Program-made: the position numbers and the translations under genes | DNA from: Streptacidiphilus sp041262525 | GTDB lineage: Bacteria; Actinomycetota; Actinomycetes; Streptomycetales; Streptomycetaceae | Reading direction: 5' to 3' | Assembly (NCBI RefSeq): GCF_041262525.1 | Contig: NZ_JBGCCK010000004.1 | Location: 186,001 to 250,000 of the forward strand | Length of the DNA stretch: 64,000 nt | The notes under the pieces: model-generated | What the model saw: only the letters and a program-made list of their open reading frames with translations | What the model was told of the DNA's origin: nothing | The model's database searches: none | In this document: piece by piece, positions 34,952 to 43,350 of the stretch | Layout: every line of letters starts with the position of its first letter | Numbering within the stretch: the first letter of the stretch is position 1

Positions 34952-36916
34952 TCAGTGGATCTGCCGCCAGGCGAAGGACTCGATGTAGTCCTCCGACGGG
35001 CTGCCGAGCCCAGTGACGTTGTCGTAGCCCTTCGTCGCCGCGAGCGACGAGTCCTGGCCGAGCGTGCGGAGCGAGGTGACCAGGCCGTTCGTCGCGTCGA
35101 CGCCGTTCGCGAAGTCGACACGCGCCACCGCCAGGCCCACCTTCGGGCCGTAGGGGTGGTCGGTCACGTCGTGGAGCGTGTGCTGCCGGGCGTAGATCGC
35201 CGGGTTGGCGAAGCCGAGCGCGAAGCCCTGCTCCTGCTGCACCAGCGCCTGGATGCCCGCGAAGACCGGGGAGGCCAGGCTGGTGCCGCCGATGCGGTAC
35301 TCGCTGTACTTCACCGTGCCGTTCGGGAAGGTCTGGGTCTGACCCACCAGGAAACCGGTGTTCGGGTCGGCGACCGCCGCGACGTCCGGCACGACGCGCT
35401 TCGCGCCGCCGCCGTTCGCGTTGGCCAGGGCCGAAGGAACGATGCCCTTCTGGTACCACGGCTGCGCGGTCCGCGCGCTGGTGCCGCCGCCCGCGCCACC
35501 GTGGAAGGCGCCCGGGAAACCGACCCAGCTCTTGCGGTCCTTGGAGAGCGCGGACTTGCCGGTGCCCCAGCCCGTCTCGAACATGTAGTTGTTGTTCTTG
35601 CCGACCGCCAGCGAGGTGCCGCCGACGCCCGTCGCCCAGGCCAGGGAGGCGGGCATGTCGCTCTGCTTCGTGCCGGTGTTGGCGAGCTCGTCGCCGTTGT
35701 CACCGCTGGAGAAGTAGAAGCCGATGCCCTCGACCGCGCCGCGCTCGAACACCAGGTTGTAGACCGCGTCGTTCGCCGGGTCGCTGCCGTTCTCCGGGGA
35801 GCCCCAGGAGTTGGTGACGATGGTCGCCAGGCGGTTGTCCACGACGCGGTTGAGCGAGTCGATGAGGTCCGCGTCCTGGCAGGAGGCCGCGCCGACGTAG
35901 GAGATGTTCGCCGCCGGGGCGATCGCGTGGACCGCCTCGACGTCGAGCGTCTGCTCGCCGTACCAGCCGGACGCGCCACAGCCGTTGGGGTTGGTCTGCG
36001 ACGGGTCGGCCGTGTCGATCCAGGTCGCCGCGTCGTACTGCTTGAGCTGGCCCTTCTTGTACGCCGCGTCACCGTTGCGCTTGGCGTAGGTGGCGGCGTC
36101 GCCGGCGATGGTCGGCGAGTCGTACGCGTCGACGATGGCGACCGTCACGCCCTTGCCGGTCAGGCCGGTCGCGGTCGCGCCGTAGGCGGCGCGCAGCTGG
36201 TGACCGTTGTAGCCCTTGACGGTGTAGGACACCGTCTTGCCGTACGCCTTCGGCAGGGTCTTGGCCTCGGTCGAGCCGTAGTACGACGAGAACGGCCCGG
36301 CGTTGACGAAGGCCGCGCCCGGTCCGGGCAGCGTGTCGCCGTGCGTCATCTTGGTGGGCTTGGTGCTCAGCCCGGTCACCGTGAGCACGGCGTCCGCGAC
36401 GTCGGCCGGCACGCTGAGCGCACCCGCCGGGGCGCGGTAGACCTGACCGGCGACCGCGTAGGAGCGCAGCTGGGTGCCGAAGGCACGCTGCGCGGCGGCG
36501 ACGTCGCCGCTGACCGAGATGTAGTGCTGGTTGGCGCCGGTGATCCGAAGGCCGGCCTTGGCGAGCCACACCTTGACCCGCTCGATCTGGCCGGCCGTGG
36601 CGCCGAACTTGGCTTCCGCCTGCTGTGCCGTCAGGTAGTGGCCGTACTGCGCGTTCTGCGGGTTCGACACCTGCTGTGCGAAGGCGTCGAGACCGGCCTG
36701 GTCGCCCGCGAGATAGACGCGAGCGTTGACCGCGCTGCTCGGGGCGGCCTGCCCCTTGTCCGCAGCGGCTGCGGCCCACGCCGGCTTTCCGCCGGCGATG
36801 GCGTGCCGCGCGGACGTGGCACTTGCGGGCGCCCCCGCCGCGACGGCGGCGGCCAGCATCGGCAGGGTTGCTGCCAATGCGATGCCGATACGCCGATTCG
36901 TTCCCCTGCTGTGCAT
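34952..36916 (-). CDS. Secreted S53 family protease (sedolisin/kumamolisin-like)
   Basis: A 654-residue preproenzyme. A signal peptide ends near ASATSA, a pro-kumamolisin activation domain covers about residues 50-200 (LAGDQAGLDAFAQQVSNPQN), and the catalytic domain follows. The Glu/Asp pair is in GEQTLDVEAVHAIAP, the oxyanion Asp in SSGDNGDE, and the nucleophile Ser in IGGTSLASPVFAG. A C-terminal calcium site is suggested by YDNVTGLGSP. Sedolisins are acid-active serine-carboxyl proteases. The ATG at 36916 precedes a normal signal sequence. It is alone, ending at the bidirectional terminator. Confidence 0.93.
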   Translation of the reverse strand: MHSRGTNRRIGIALAATLPMLAAAVAAGAPASATSARHAIAGGKPAWAAAAADKGQAAPSSAVNARVYLAGDQAGLDAFAQQVSNPQNAQYGHYLTAQQAEAKFGATAGQIERVKVWLAKAGLRITGANQHYISVSGDVAAAQRAFGTQLRSYAVAGQVYRAPAGALSVPADVADAVLTVTGLSTKPTKMTHGDTLPGPGAAFVNAGPFSSYYGSTEAKTLPKAYGKTVSYTVKGYNGHQLRAAYGATATGLTGKGVTVAIVDAYDSPTIAGDAATYAKRNGDAAYKKGQLKQYDAATWIDTADPSQTNPNGCGASGWYGEQTLDVEAVHAIAPAANISYVGAASCQDADLIDSLNRVVDNRLATIVTNSWGSPENGSDPANDAVYNLVFERGAVEGIGFYFSSGDNGDELANTGTKQSDMPASLAWATGVGGTSLAVGKNNNYMFETGWGTGKSALSKDRKSWVGFPGAFHGGAGGGTSARTAQPWYQKGIVPSALANANGGGAKRVVPDVAAVADPNTGFLVGQTQTFPNGTVKYSEYRIGGTSLASPVFAGIQALVQQEQGFALGFANPAIYARQHTLHDVTDHPYGPKVGLAVARVDFANGVDATNGLVTSLRTLGQDSSLAATKGYDNVTGLGSPSEDYIESFAWRQIH

Positions 36917-37137
36917 CAAACGCCCTCCCCGGGCCGTTGACTGTGGGCCTAGCGTTTCCCCTGTGATGTGGGGGCAAGGAAAAGGGAACCGGGGAATGAA
37001 GCTTCGGTCAAGAGTGCGAGCCCGGTGTGTTACTGACCTGAGTGGTGACAGCACAAAGTTTTAACAACCGGAAACATTTGGACAGCCTGATATCGCGTCA
37101 GGCGAATATCCCCGCACCGCGCGTAGATGGCCTTCGA
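36917..37137. other. Upstream region of the S53 protease; no gene seen
   Basis: Contains a less GC-rich stretch (about 37030-37110, with TTTTAACAACCGGAAACATT) likely to carry the protease promoter on the minus strand. No reliable -35/-10 pair could be fixed. Confidence 0.45.
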
Positions 37138-37341
37138 CTACTCGTCCGCAGCCGTGCCGCCGGCCGGCCCGCCGGCTTCGGGCGGCAGGCAGACCGCCGC
37201 GACGGACGCGGTGCAGGCGAGAACCCGGGCCGCGCTCACCTCGGGCACGCGGACATCAGCGGTCCGCTGAGCGGCGTCACGGGCGGCGTCTCGCGCGGCG
37301 GCGCGCAGCTCTTCGCGGACGGGCGGGGTGGTGCCGGGCAT
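37138..37341 (-). CDS. Small hypothetical protein
   Basis: A possible 67-residue protein with an Ala/Arg-rich helix (REELRAAARDAARDAAQRT) and an acidic C-terminus. GGGAGA lies four bases before the ATG at 37341. It is 91 nt after tsaE on the same strand. I recognise no family; it could be a genuine small gene of the alr-hydrolase-tsaE unit or a chance frame. Confidence 0.5.
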   Translation of the reverse strand: MPGTTPPVREELRAAARDAARDAAQRTADVRVPEVSAARVLACTASVAAVCLPPEAGGPAGGTAADE

Positions 37342-37432
37342 GCGGTCTCCCGGGGGTCGGCGCTGGCTGATCCCATCTTCCCGACACCGCGTCGGAATAA
37401 CAACAGCTGCCCGCCACCAGGGTCAACCGAGG

Positions 37433-37966
37433 TCAGGCGCGGGCGACCGCCAGCGCGGACAGCTCGACCCCGGCCCAGCGCGGGCCGAGACCGTTGAGGG
37501 TGACGGAGCGCTCGTCCGGGATGTCCGGGTTCAGGTCCTGTTCCAGCGAGAGCTCGGCGTCCCCGCCCATGGCCCGCTCGATCCTGACCTCCAGTCGGGA
37601 CTCGGAGAGGTCCTCGACCTTGCCCTCGCCCCACTCCACGACCACCACCGAATCCGGGAGGCTGACATCCAGGTCGAGATCCTCCATCTGGTCGAGCCCC
37701 CCGCCGAGGCGGTATGCGTCCACATGCACCAGGGCCGGGCCGCCGACCAGGGAGGGGTGCACCCTGGCGATGACGAAGGTGGGCGAGGTCACCGCGCCGC
37801 GCACCCCCAGGCCCTCGCCCAGACCACGGGTCAGCGTCGTCTTGCCCGCGCCGAGCTCGCCGGAGAGCAGCACGAGGTCTCCGGGGCGCAGCACCGTGGC
37901 CAGGGTCCGGCCCAGCTCCTGCATCGCGGCCGGGTCCGGAACGGTGAGGGTGGCGACGTTGCCCAT
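37433..37966 (-). CDS. tsaE: tRNA threonylcarbamoyladenosine ATPase TsaE
   Basis: A 177-residue P-loop ATPase of the t6A pathway. Walker A is GELGAGKTTLTRGLGEGLG; VTSPTFVIARVH and HVDAYRLGG are the conserved switch elements, and VVVVEWGEGKV is Walker B-like. TsaE drives turnover of the TsaB-TsaD complex. It follows the alpha/beta hydrolase by 65 nt in the usual actinobacterial alr-hydrolase-tsaE order. Confidence 0.94.
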   Translation of the reverse strand: MGNVATLTVPDPAAMQELGRTLATVLRPGDLVLLSGELGAGKTTLTRGLGEGLGVRGAVTSPTFVIARVHPSLVGGPALVHVDAYRLGGGLDQMEDLDLDVSLPDSVVVVEWGEGKVEDLSESRLEVRIERAMGGDAELSLEQDLNPDIPDERSVTLNGLGPRWAGVELSALAVARA

Positions 37967-38031
37967 GGTGGTGCGGGTCCTTCCGTGCTGCGATCGGGCT
38001 GCGATCGGTCTCTACGGTCTACGGTCTGCGG

Positions 38032-39435
38032 TCAGGCACGCTGCGCGAGGTCGTGCACGTGCTGGGGCAGCGGCGCACCGCAGTGCGCGGCCGCGCGTTC
38101 GAGCAGGTCGGCGAGGCGGGCGTCGACCAGCCCCGGGCGTTCGAGCATCAGCAGATGGCCGGTGTCGGGCACTATCTCCAGCTCGGCGTCCGGGAGTTGG
38201 GCGGCGATGGCCTCACTGTGCGAGGGCGGCGTGAGCAGGTCCTGCTGGCCTGCCATCACCAGGGTCGGGATGTCGCGGAGGACCGCGAGCGCTGCGGTCT
38301 TCTCGTGGGCGGCGAAGACCGGGAAGAACTCGGCGACGACGTCGACCGGCGTCGATTCCAGCAGCTGCTGCGCGAAGCGGGCGAGGGCGGGGTCGATGTC
38401 TTCGGAGCCGAAGGAGAACCGATGGTAGATGGCCGAGGTCAGCTCGCTGCTGAGGCGCCGGCCGCGCTCGACGAGTCCGGCCTGACGGCCGAGCGCCTTG
38501 ATGACGCCGGGACCGACCCGGTGGAACATCTTCGCGCCGACGCCGGGCAGCCCGAGGGTGACGCCGCGCCAGCTCCCGGACGTGGTGCCGAGGAAGGCGA
38601 CCCCGGCGACCCGTTCGGCGAACAGCTCGGGCCGCTGGTCGGCGAGGGCCATGATGGTCATGCCGCCCATGGAGTGGCCGACCAGCACAAGCGGGCCGGT
38701 GGGCGCGACGGCGTCGATGACCGCGCCCAGGTCCCCGCCGAGTTGGTCGATGGAGGCGGGCTCACCGGCGAGGAAGCTGCGGCTCCGCTCGGACCGGCCG
38801 TGGCTGCGCTGGTCCCAGAAGACGAGCCGCAGGCCGTCGCGGAAGGCCTCGCGCTGGAAGTGCCAGCTGTCCTGGTTCAGGCAGTACCCGTGCGCGAACA
38901 CGACGGTCAGCGGCGGCGTCGGCGGCATCCCGAGCCAGCTCCCCACCCCCGACAGCACCCCGCCGAGCGGCCCCGGCTGCGGCTCGGCGGAGGCGCCGCG
39001 CTTGCGGCCCAGCCAGCTGCGGCGGAAGGAGCGGGAGGGTGCCTGCTCCGCGGGAGATTCCGCCGCGGCGGCGGCCGCGTCTGCGGCCTCGCCCGCCACC
39101 GCTGCCTCCGCGCCGGCCCAGCCGGAGCCGTCCAGTTCGACGTAGAGGTCGGTGCCGTCGGGGGCGGGGACGTGGAGGGGGGTGCCGCGCAGGGAGCCGA
39201 AGGAAGCGGCGGCGTCGAGTTCGGCCTCGGCGCGGCGACGCATGTCACGGCCGACGGTGAGGCGTTCCAGCGCGACGCCGGCGACCGCGCCTGCGGCGAC
39301 GACGCCGAGGGAGACTCCGACGATGCCCGCGCGACGCCAGCGGCCCGCCGCGACGTCGCCGACGACGGCGCCCGCCGCGTCCCTCACCTGACGGACGACG
39401 TCCCCGCCGGATCCGCCGCCGCTCTCGCCGGCCAT
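38032..39435 (-). CDS. Membrane-anchored alpha/beta hydrolase
   Basis: A 467-residue hydrolase. An N-terminal helix (RAGIVGVSLGVVAAGAVAGVAL) anchors it; a long Ala/Glu-rich insert follows. The hydrolase core has VVFAHGYCLNQDSW (oxyanion HG), nucleophile elbow GHSMGG, an acid in MAGQQDLLTPP and the catalytic His in PDTGHLLMLERP. The substrate is unknown. The ATG at 39435 shares one base with the alr stop codon, so translation is coupled to alanine racemase, although the sense of that link is not clear. Confidence 0.88.
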   Translation of the reverse strand: MAGESGGGSGGDVVRQVRDAAGAVVGDVAAGRWRRAGIVGVSLGVVAAGAVAGVALERLTVGRDMRRRAEAELDAAASFGSLRGTPLHVPAPDGTDLYVELDGSGWAGAEAAVAGEAADAAAAAAESPAEQAPSRSFRRSWLGRKRGASAEPQPGPLGGVLSGVGSWLGMPPTPPLTVVFAHGYCLNQDSWHFQREAFRDGLRLVFWDQRSHGRSERSRSFLAGEPASIDQLGGDLGAVIDAVAPTGPLVLVGHSMGGMTIMALADQRPELFAERVAGVAFLGTTSGSWRGVTLGLPGVGAKMFHRVGPGVIKALGRQAGLVERGRRLSSELTSAIYHRFSFGSEDIDPALARFAQQLLESTPVDVVAEFFPVFAAHEKTAALAVLRDIPTLVMAGQQDLLTPPSHSEAIAAQLPDAELEIVPDTGHLLMLERPGLVDARLADLLERAAAHCGAPLPQHVHDLAQRA

Positions 39436-40583
39436 CAGTCGTCGCCGCCCAGGTAGCGGCGCGGCACCCTGGCCCCGATGCGGGTGACGATCTCGTACGA
39501 GATGGTGCCCGCCGCGCGCGCCCAGTCCTCGGCCGTGGGCTCGCCGCGCTCGCCGCTGCCGAAGAGCACCGCGACGTCCCCGACCTCGGCCGCGTCGCCG
39601 CCCAGGTCCACCACGAACTGGTCCATCGCGACCCGCCCGGCGACCGTGCGCCACTTGTCGGCCAGCCAGACCGGCCCGGCGCCGCTCGCGTGGCGCGGGA
39701 TGCCGTCCGCGTAGCCGAGCGGCACCAGCGCGAGCGTGGTCTCGCCGGGCGTGACGTAGGTGTGCCCGTAGCTGACGCCGTGCCCGCCCGGGACCTGCTT
39801 GACCTGCGCGATCCGCGCCACCAGCGACATCACCGGCCGCAGGCCGAAGTCCGCCGGGCTGCCGATCTCGGGCACGGGCGACAGCCCGTACTGCGCGAGG
39901 CCGGCCCGGACCAGGTCGAAGTGGGATTCGGGCAGCGTCAGCGTCGCGGGCGAGTTGGCGATGTGCCGGACCTCCGGGCGCAGCCCGGCCGCCTCGGCGA
40001 CGGCCAGCGCCTCGCGGTACGCGGTGAGCTGCGCGGCGATGGAGGGATGCCCCGGCTCGTCCGCGCAGGCGAAGTGCGACCAGACTCCGGTGACGCTGAT
40101 CAGGCCCTCCGCCTCGGCGGCGCGCGCGGCGGCGACCAGCGCGGACCATTCGGCGGGCTGCGCGCCGTTCCGGCCGAGGCCGGTGTCGGCTTTGAGCTGC
40201 ACGCGCGCGGGCCGCCCGACGGCGCGGACCGCGTCCAGCACGTGCGGCAGCGCCCAGAGCCCGCTCACGGAGATGTCGATGTCCGCCGCGACGGTCTCGC
40301 GCCACGGGCTGCCCGGCGTCCACAGCCAGCAGAGCATGCGCGCGTCCTGCGGGCCGATCCCGGCCGCGCGCAGCGCGAGCGCCTCCTCCGGTGTGGCGGT
40401 GCCGAGCCAGCCGGCACCGGCGGCCAGCGCCGCGCGGGCGCACGGGACCGCGCCGTGGCCGTAGGCATCCGCCTTGACCACGGACATGATTCCGGCCGAC
40501 CCCACGCGGTCCCGCAGCGCGGCGATATTGCCGCGCAGCGCCGCCAGGTCGATCAGGGCTTCGGCTCGCATCGCAGTGTCCAT
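39435..40583 (-). CDS. alr: Alanine racemase
   Basis: A 382-residue PLP enzyme supplying D-alanine for peptidoglycan. The PLP lysine is in SVVKADAYGHGA, the second catalytic Tyr in HGVSYGHTYVTPG, and the fold ends with VPRRYLGGDD. The ATG at 40583 (MDTAMRAEAL) is used, though MRAEALIDL at 40571 is possible. First gene of the alr-hydrolase-tsaE run; an L,D-transpeptidase gene with its own hairpin terminator is upstream. Confidence 0.95.
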   Translation of the reverse strand: MDTAMRAEALIDLAALRGNIAALRDRVGSAGIMSVVKADAYGHGAVPCARAALAAGAGWLGTATPEEALALRAAGIGPQDARMLCWLWTPGSPWRETVAADIDISVSGLWALPHVLDAVRAVGRPARVQLKADTGLGRNGAQPAEWSALVAAARAAEAEGLISVTGVWSHFACADEPGHPSIAAQLTAYREALAVAEAAGLRPEVRHIANSPATLTLPESHFDLVRAGLAQYGLSPVPEIGSPADFGLRPVMSLVARIAQVKQVPGGHGVSYGHTYVTPGETTLALVPLGYADGIPRHASGAGPVWLADKWRTVAGRVAMDQFVVDLGGDAAEVGDVAVLFGSGERGEPTAEDWARAAGTISYEIVTRIGARVPRRYLGGDD

Positions 40584-40610
40584 CGGGTGACAGTCTCCCA
40601 GAAGCACGAG

Positions 40611-40637
40611 GGCGCCCGTCCCGAAGTGACGGGCGCC
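40611..40637 (-). terminator. Terminator-like hairpin after the L,D-transpeptidase gene
   Basis: GGCGCCCGTC pairs with GACGGGCGCC over a seven-base loop, 29 nt past the stop codon. Confidence 0.65.
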
Positions 40638-40666
40638 ACAGTGGCGCGTTGCGGTGGTGCGGTGGA

Positions 40667-41224
40667 TCAGGTGCCCGGCTTGCGGCCGAAGACGTCGACG
40701 GCGTTGCCGACCCGGAGCAGGTTCCAGACGGCGGCCGCGTCGTGCATGGTCATGTTGACGCAGCCGTGCGAGCCGGGCGGGGTGGACATCGGGATGCCCA
40801 CGGCGTGCAGGGCCTGGCCCTTGTCGAAGAACTCCGCGTACGGCATGTACACGTGGTAGATCGACGAGACGTGGTACCGGTCTCGCCAGTAGATGTGGAA
40901 GAGCCCCGGCCGGGTGGCGTAGCCCTTGCGGCCGGTGCGGACGGTGACCGGGCCGTAGATCACCTTGCGGCCGTCCTGTATCCAGAGCTTCTGGTGCGTC
41001 AGGTCGACGCACGCCACCCGGCCGATGTTCGTCGGACAGGGTGACGTCGCCCTGGTCGCTGCGTCGGCCTGCCCGGCCCCGAGGGTGCCCACCCCGCCGA
41101 GCAGTGCCGCCGTCGCCATCGCAATCGCGGTGACGCGCGCCTTCAACTGCTTCAACTCGCCCCTGCTTTCCTGCTTGAGATGCTCAGCTGATTGTCGTGC
41201 CGATCTGAAGACATTGAAGTCCAC
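40667..41224 (-). CDS. L,D-transpeptidase (YkuD domain), exported
   Basis: A 185-residue wall enzyme. After a signal segment (TAIAMATAALLGGVGTLGAG) the YkuD domain runs to the end, with catalytic SHGCVNMTMHDAAAVWNLL. It forms 3-3 crosslinks or attaches proteins to peptidoglycan. No additional binding domain is present. It starts 20 nt after the NAD(P)HX repair gene and is followed by a hairpin. Compare the YkuD-like gene at 34291-34860, where the same site is missing. Confidence 0.93.
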   Translation of the reverse strand: MDFNVFRSARQSAEHLKQESRGELKQLKARVTAIAMATAALLGGVGTLGAGQADAATRATSPCPTNIGRVACVDLTHQKLWIQDGRKVIYGPVTVRTGRKGYATRPGLFHIYWRDRYHVSSIYHVYMPYAEFFDKGQALHAVGIPMSTPPGSHGCVNMTMHDAAAVWNLLRVGNAVDVFGRKPGT

Positions 41225-41244
41225 GGATTGGTTGCACGGAACAC

Positions 41245-42879
41245 TCAGATGTCACTCGAACGGTCGGCCGAGAGTGAGAGCCGCCAGGCCTCGGGAAGCG
41301 CGGCCGTGATCGCGGTGGCAGTGATCGGCGCTCCGCGGGAGGAGAGCCGTCCGGCGAGCCCGTGCAGGTACGCGGCGACGGAGCCGGCGTCGAGGGGGGC
41401 GAGTCCGGCAGCGAGCAGCGCGCCGGCGAGGCCGGCCAGGACGTCGCCGCTGCCTGCCGTGGCGAGCTGGGAGGTCCCGGTCGGGTTGACCCTGACCGGC
41501 CCTTGGGGGCCGGCGACGAGGGTGGTGGAGCCCTTGAGCAGCACGGTGCAGCCGTAGGCACGGGCAAGCTCACGGACGTAGCGCAGGCGCTCCCCCTCCA
41601 CCTGCTCACGGCTCGCGGTGATCCCCACGCCCGCCAGCAGCGCGACGGCCTCACCGGCGTGCGGCGTCAGCAGCGCGTCGGCGGGCGCGGTGCCGCTCTG
41701 CGCGAGCAGACGCAGGCCGTCGGCGTCGACCAGCACCGGCGTCTCGGCGGCGAGCGCCTCCCGCACGGCCCGCTCCGCCTCCTGCCCCTGCGCGAGCCCC
41801 GGCCCGACCACCCACGCCTGCACCCTCCCGGCGTCAGCGGGCCCACCCTCCCCCACCAGCGCCTCGGGATGCGCCCGCACCACGTCCCCGACGGCAGCCC
41901 CGACATACCGCACCGCCCCGGCCCCACCCCTCAGCGCGGCCCCCACGGCGAGCACGGCCGCCCCGGGATACCGCGCCGACCCGGCCGCGATCCCGACGAC
42001 CCCACGCCGGTACTTGTCACTCTCCGCCGCGGGCCGGGGCAGCAACGCCGCCACATCGGCGGCCTCCAACACCTCGACGCCATGCGCCGAGCGCAGCCGC
42101 CGCGCGGCGGGGGCGGAGCCCGAGGGCGAAGCCGAGGCCGGGCCGGACGGGGCGGCGGGGTGGAGGGCCGAACCTGTCCCGAATTCCTGGACAGGTTCCC
42201 GATCCGACGTCCTCGCCCCGCCCCTTGAGGCCGAAGTTGTCCCGAAATCCTGGACAACTTCCCCCTCTGCGCCCCGCAGGCCGATGTCGACGAGGTGGAC
42301 GACGCCCGCGTGGGAGGCGCCCGGGTCGATGAAGAGGCCCGGTTTGTGGGTGCCGAAGGTGACCGTCACGTCTGCGTGGACCGCGCGGCCCGGGACGGCG
42401 CCAGTGTCGGGGTCGACGCCACTGGGGAGGTCCACCGCCACCATCGTCGCCGCGCCGCGTTCCGCCGCGTCGACCCAGGGCAGCGCCGCGTCACGCAGCG
42501 GCCCCCGGCCACCGATGCCGACGATGCCGTCGAGGACGAGGTCGGCCCCCTCCGCGTCGGCGAGGTCGTCCGTCACCCGCCCGCCGGCCGCCAGCAGGGC
42601 GCCCAGCGCGGCCGCATGGACGTGGTCCGGCGCGAGCAGCGCCGCGCGGACGCGGGCGCCGCGGCGGGCCAGGCGGGCGCCCGCGTAGAGCGTGTCGCCG
42701 CCGTTGTCGCCGCTGCCGGCCAGCACCAGCACGCGGCTGCCGTACACCCGCCCCAGCAGCGACGCGCAGGTCACCGCCAGCCCGGCCGCCGCCCGCTGCA
42801 TCAGCGTGCCCTCCGGCAGACGGGCCATCAGCTCTCTCTCGGCCGCCCGCACCCAGTCCACGGCGTGTGCACAACGCAT
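41245..42879 (-). CDS. nnrD: Bifunctional NAD(P)HX epimerase/dehydratase
   Basis: A 544-residue fusion repairing hydrated NAD(P)H. The N-terminal YjeF_N epimerase domain has GSGDNGGDTLYAGARLARRG and LDGIVGIGGRG; the C-terminal ADP-dependent dehydratase has GVVGIAAGSARYPGAAVLAVG, LTPHAGEAVALLAGVG and TAGSGDVLAGLAGALLAAG. The linker between them (about residues 207-255) is unusual: it is encoded by two short inverted repeats and reads as two VQ(D/E)FGT-containing segments. It lies between acpS and the L,D-transpeptidase gene. Confidence 0.92.
   Translation of the reverse strand: MRCAHAVDWVRAAERELMARLPEGTLMQRAAAGLAVTCASLLGRVYGSRVLVLAGSGDNGGDTLYAGARLARRGARVRAALLAPDHVHAAALGALLAAGGRVTDDLADAEGADLVLDGIVGIGGRGPLRDAALPWVDAAERGAATMVAVDLPSGVDPDTGAVPGRAVHADVTVTFGTHKPGLFIDPGASHAGVVHLVDIGLRGAEGEVVQDFGTTSASRGGARTSDREPVQEFGTGSALHPAAPSGPASASPSGSAPAARRLRSAHGVEVLEAADVAALLPRPAAESDKYRRGVVGIAAGSARYPGAAVLAVGAALRGGAGAVRYVGAAVGDVVRAHPEALVGEGGPADAGRVQAWVVGPGLAQGQEAERAVREALAAETPVLVDADGLRLLAQSGTAPADALLTPHAGEAVALLAGVGITASREQVEGERLRYVRELARAYGCTVLLKGSTTLVAGPQGPVRVNPTGTSQLATAGSGDVLAGLAGALLAAGLAPLDAGSVAAYLHGLAGRLSSRGAPITATAITAALPEAWRLSLSADRSSDI
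42170..42198. repeat. Inverted repeat 1 inside the nnrD linker
   Basis: GAACCTGTCC pairs perfectly with GGACAGGTTC over a nine-base loop CGAATTCCT. In frame within the coding sequence. Confidence 0.88.
42233..42261. repeat. Inverted repeat 2 inside the nnrD linker
   Basis: GAAGTTGTCC pairs perfectly with GGACAACTTC over CGAAATCCT. Same size and loop pattern as repeat 1, 34 bases away, with paired changes at two stem positions. Confidence 0.88.
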
Positions 42880-42911
42880 GGCTCAACCCGCTCCCGTCAG
42901 CCTTGGACTGC

Positions 42912-43280
42912 TCACCCCTCGGCGATCACCACCGCCGACGCTACGCCCGCGTCGTGGCTCAGCGAGAGATGCCACGACCGCACGCCCAGCCGCGCCGCGC
43001 ACGCAGCCACCGTCCCGCGCACCGTCAGCACCGGCCGGCCGGACGGCTCCGTCTGCACCTCCGCGTCCGTCCAGGACAGCCCGCCCGGCGCGCCCAGCGC
43101 CTTGGCCACCGCCTCCTTCGCCGCGAAGCGCGCCGCGAGCGAGGCGATGCCGCGCCGCTCGCCGCTGGGCAGCATCAGCTCGTCCGCCGTGAAGAGCCGG
43201 TCCGCCATGCCGGGCGTGCGCCGCAGCGCCTCGTCGAAGCGGTCGATCTCCGCGACGTCGATGCCCACCCCGATGATCAT
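42912..43280 (-). CDS. acpS: Holo-[acyl-carrier-protein] synthase
   Basis: A 122-residue phosphopantetheinyl transferase. IIGVGIDVAEIDRFDEAL contains the metal Asp and FAAKEAVAKALG the second metal ligand; HLSLSHDAGVASAVVIAE closes the fold. It activates acyl carrier proteins for fatty acid and polyketide synthesis. 70 nt after glmS, with a hairpin in between, and 32 nt before nnrD: the standard glmS-acpS-nnr-alr order of actinobacteria. Confidence 0.95.
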   Translation of the reverse strand: MIIGVGIDVAEIDRFDEALRRTPGMADRLFTADELMLPSGERRGIASLAARFAAKEAVAKALGAPGGLSWTDAEVQTEPSGRPVLTVRGTVAACAARLGVRSWHLSLSHDAGVASAVVIAEG

Positions 43281-43302
43281 TCAAGCTCCTGGGAAGTGAA
43301 GA

Positions 43303-43331
43303 GGCCCGGACGTCGACAAGACGTCCGGGCC
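43303..43331 (-). terminator. Hairpin after glmS
   Basis: GGCCCGGACGTC pairs perfectly with GACGTCCGGGCC over a five-base loop, 19 nt past the glmS stop and 22 nt before the acpS start. Confidence 0.75.
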
Positions 43332-43350
43332 CCACCCTGCCACCGATCGC

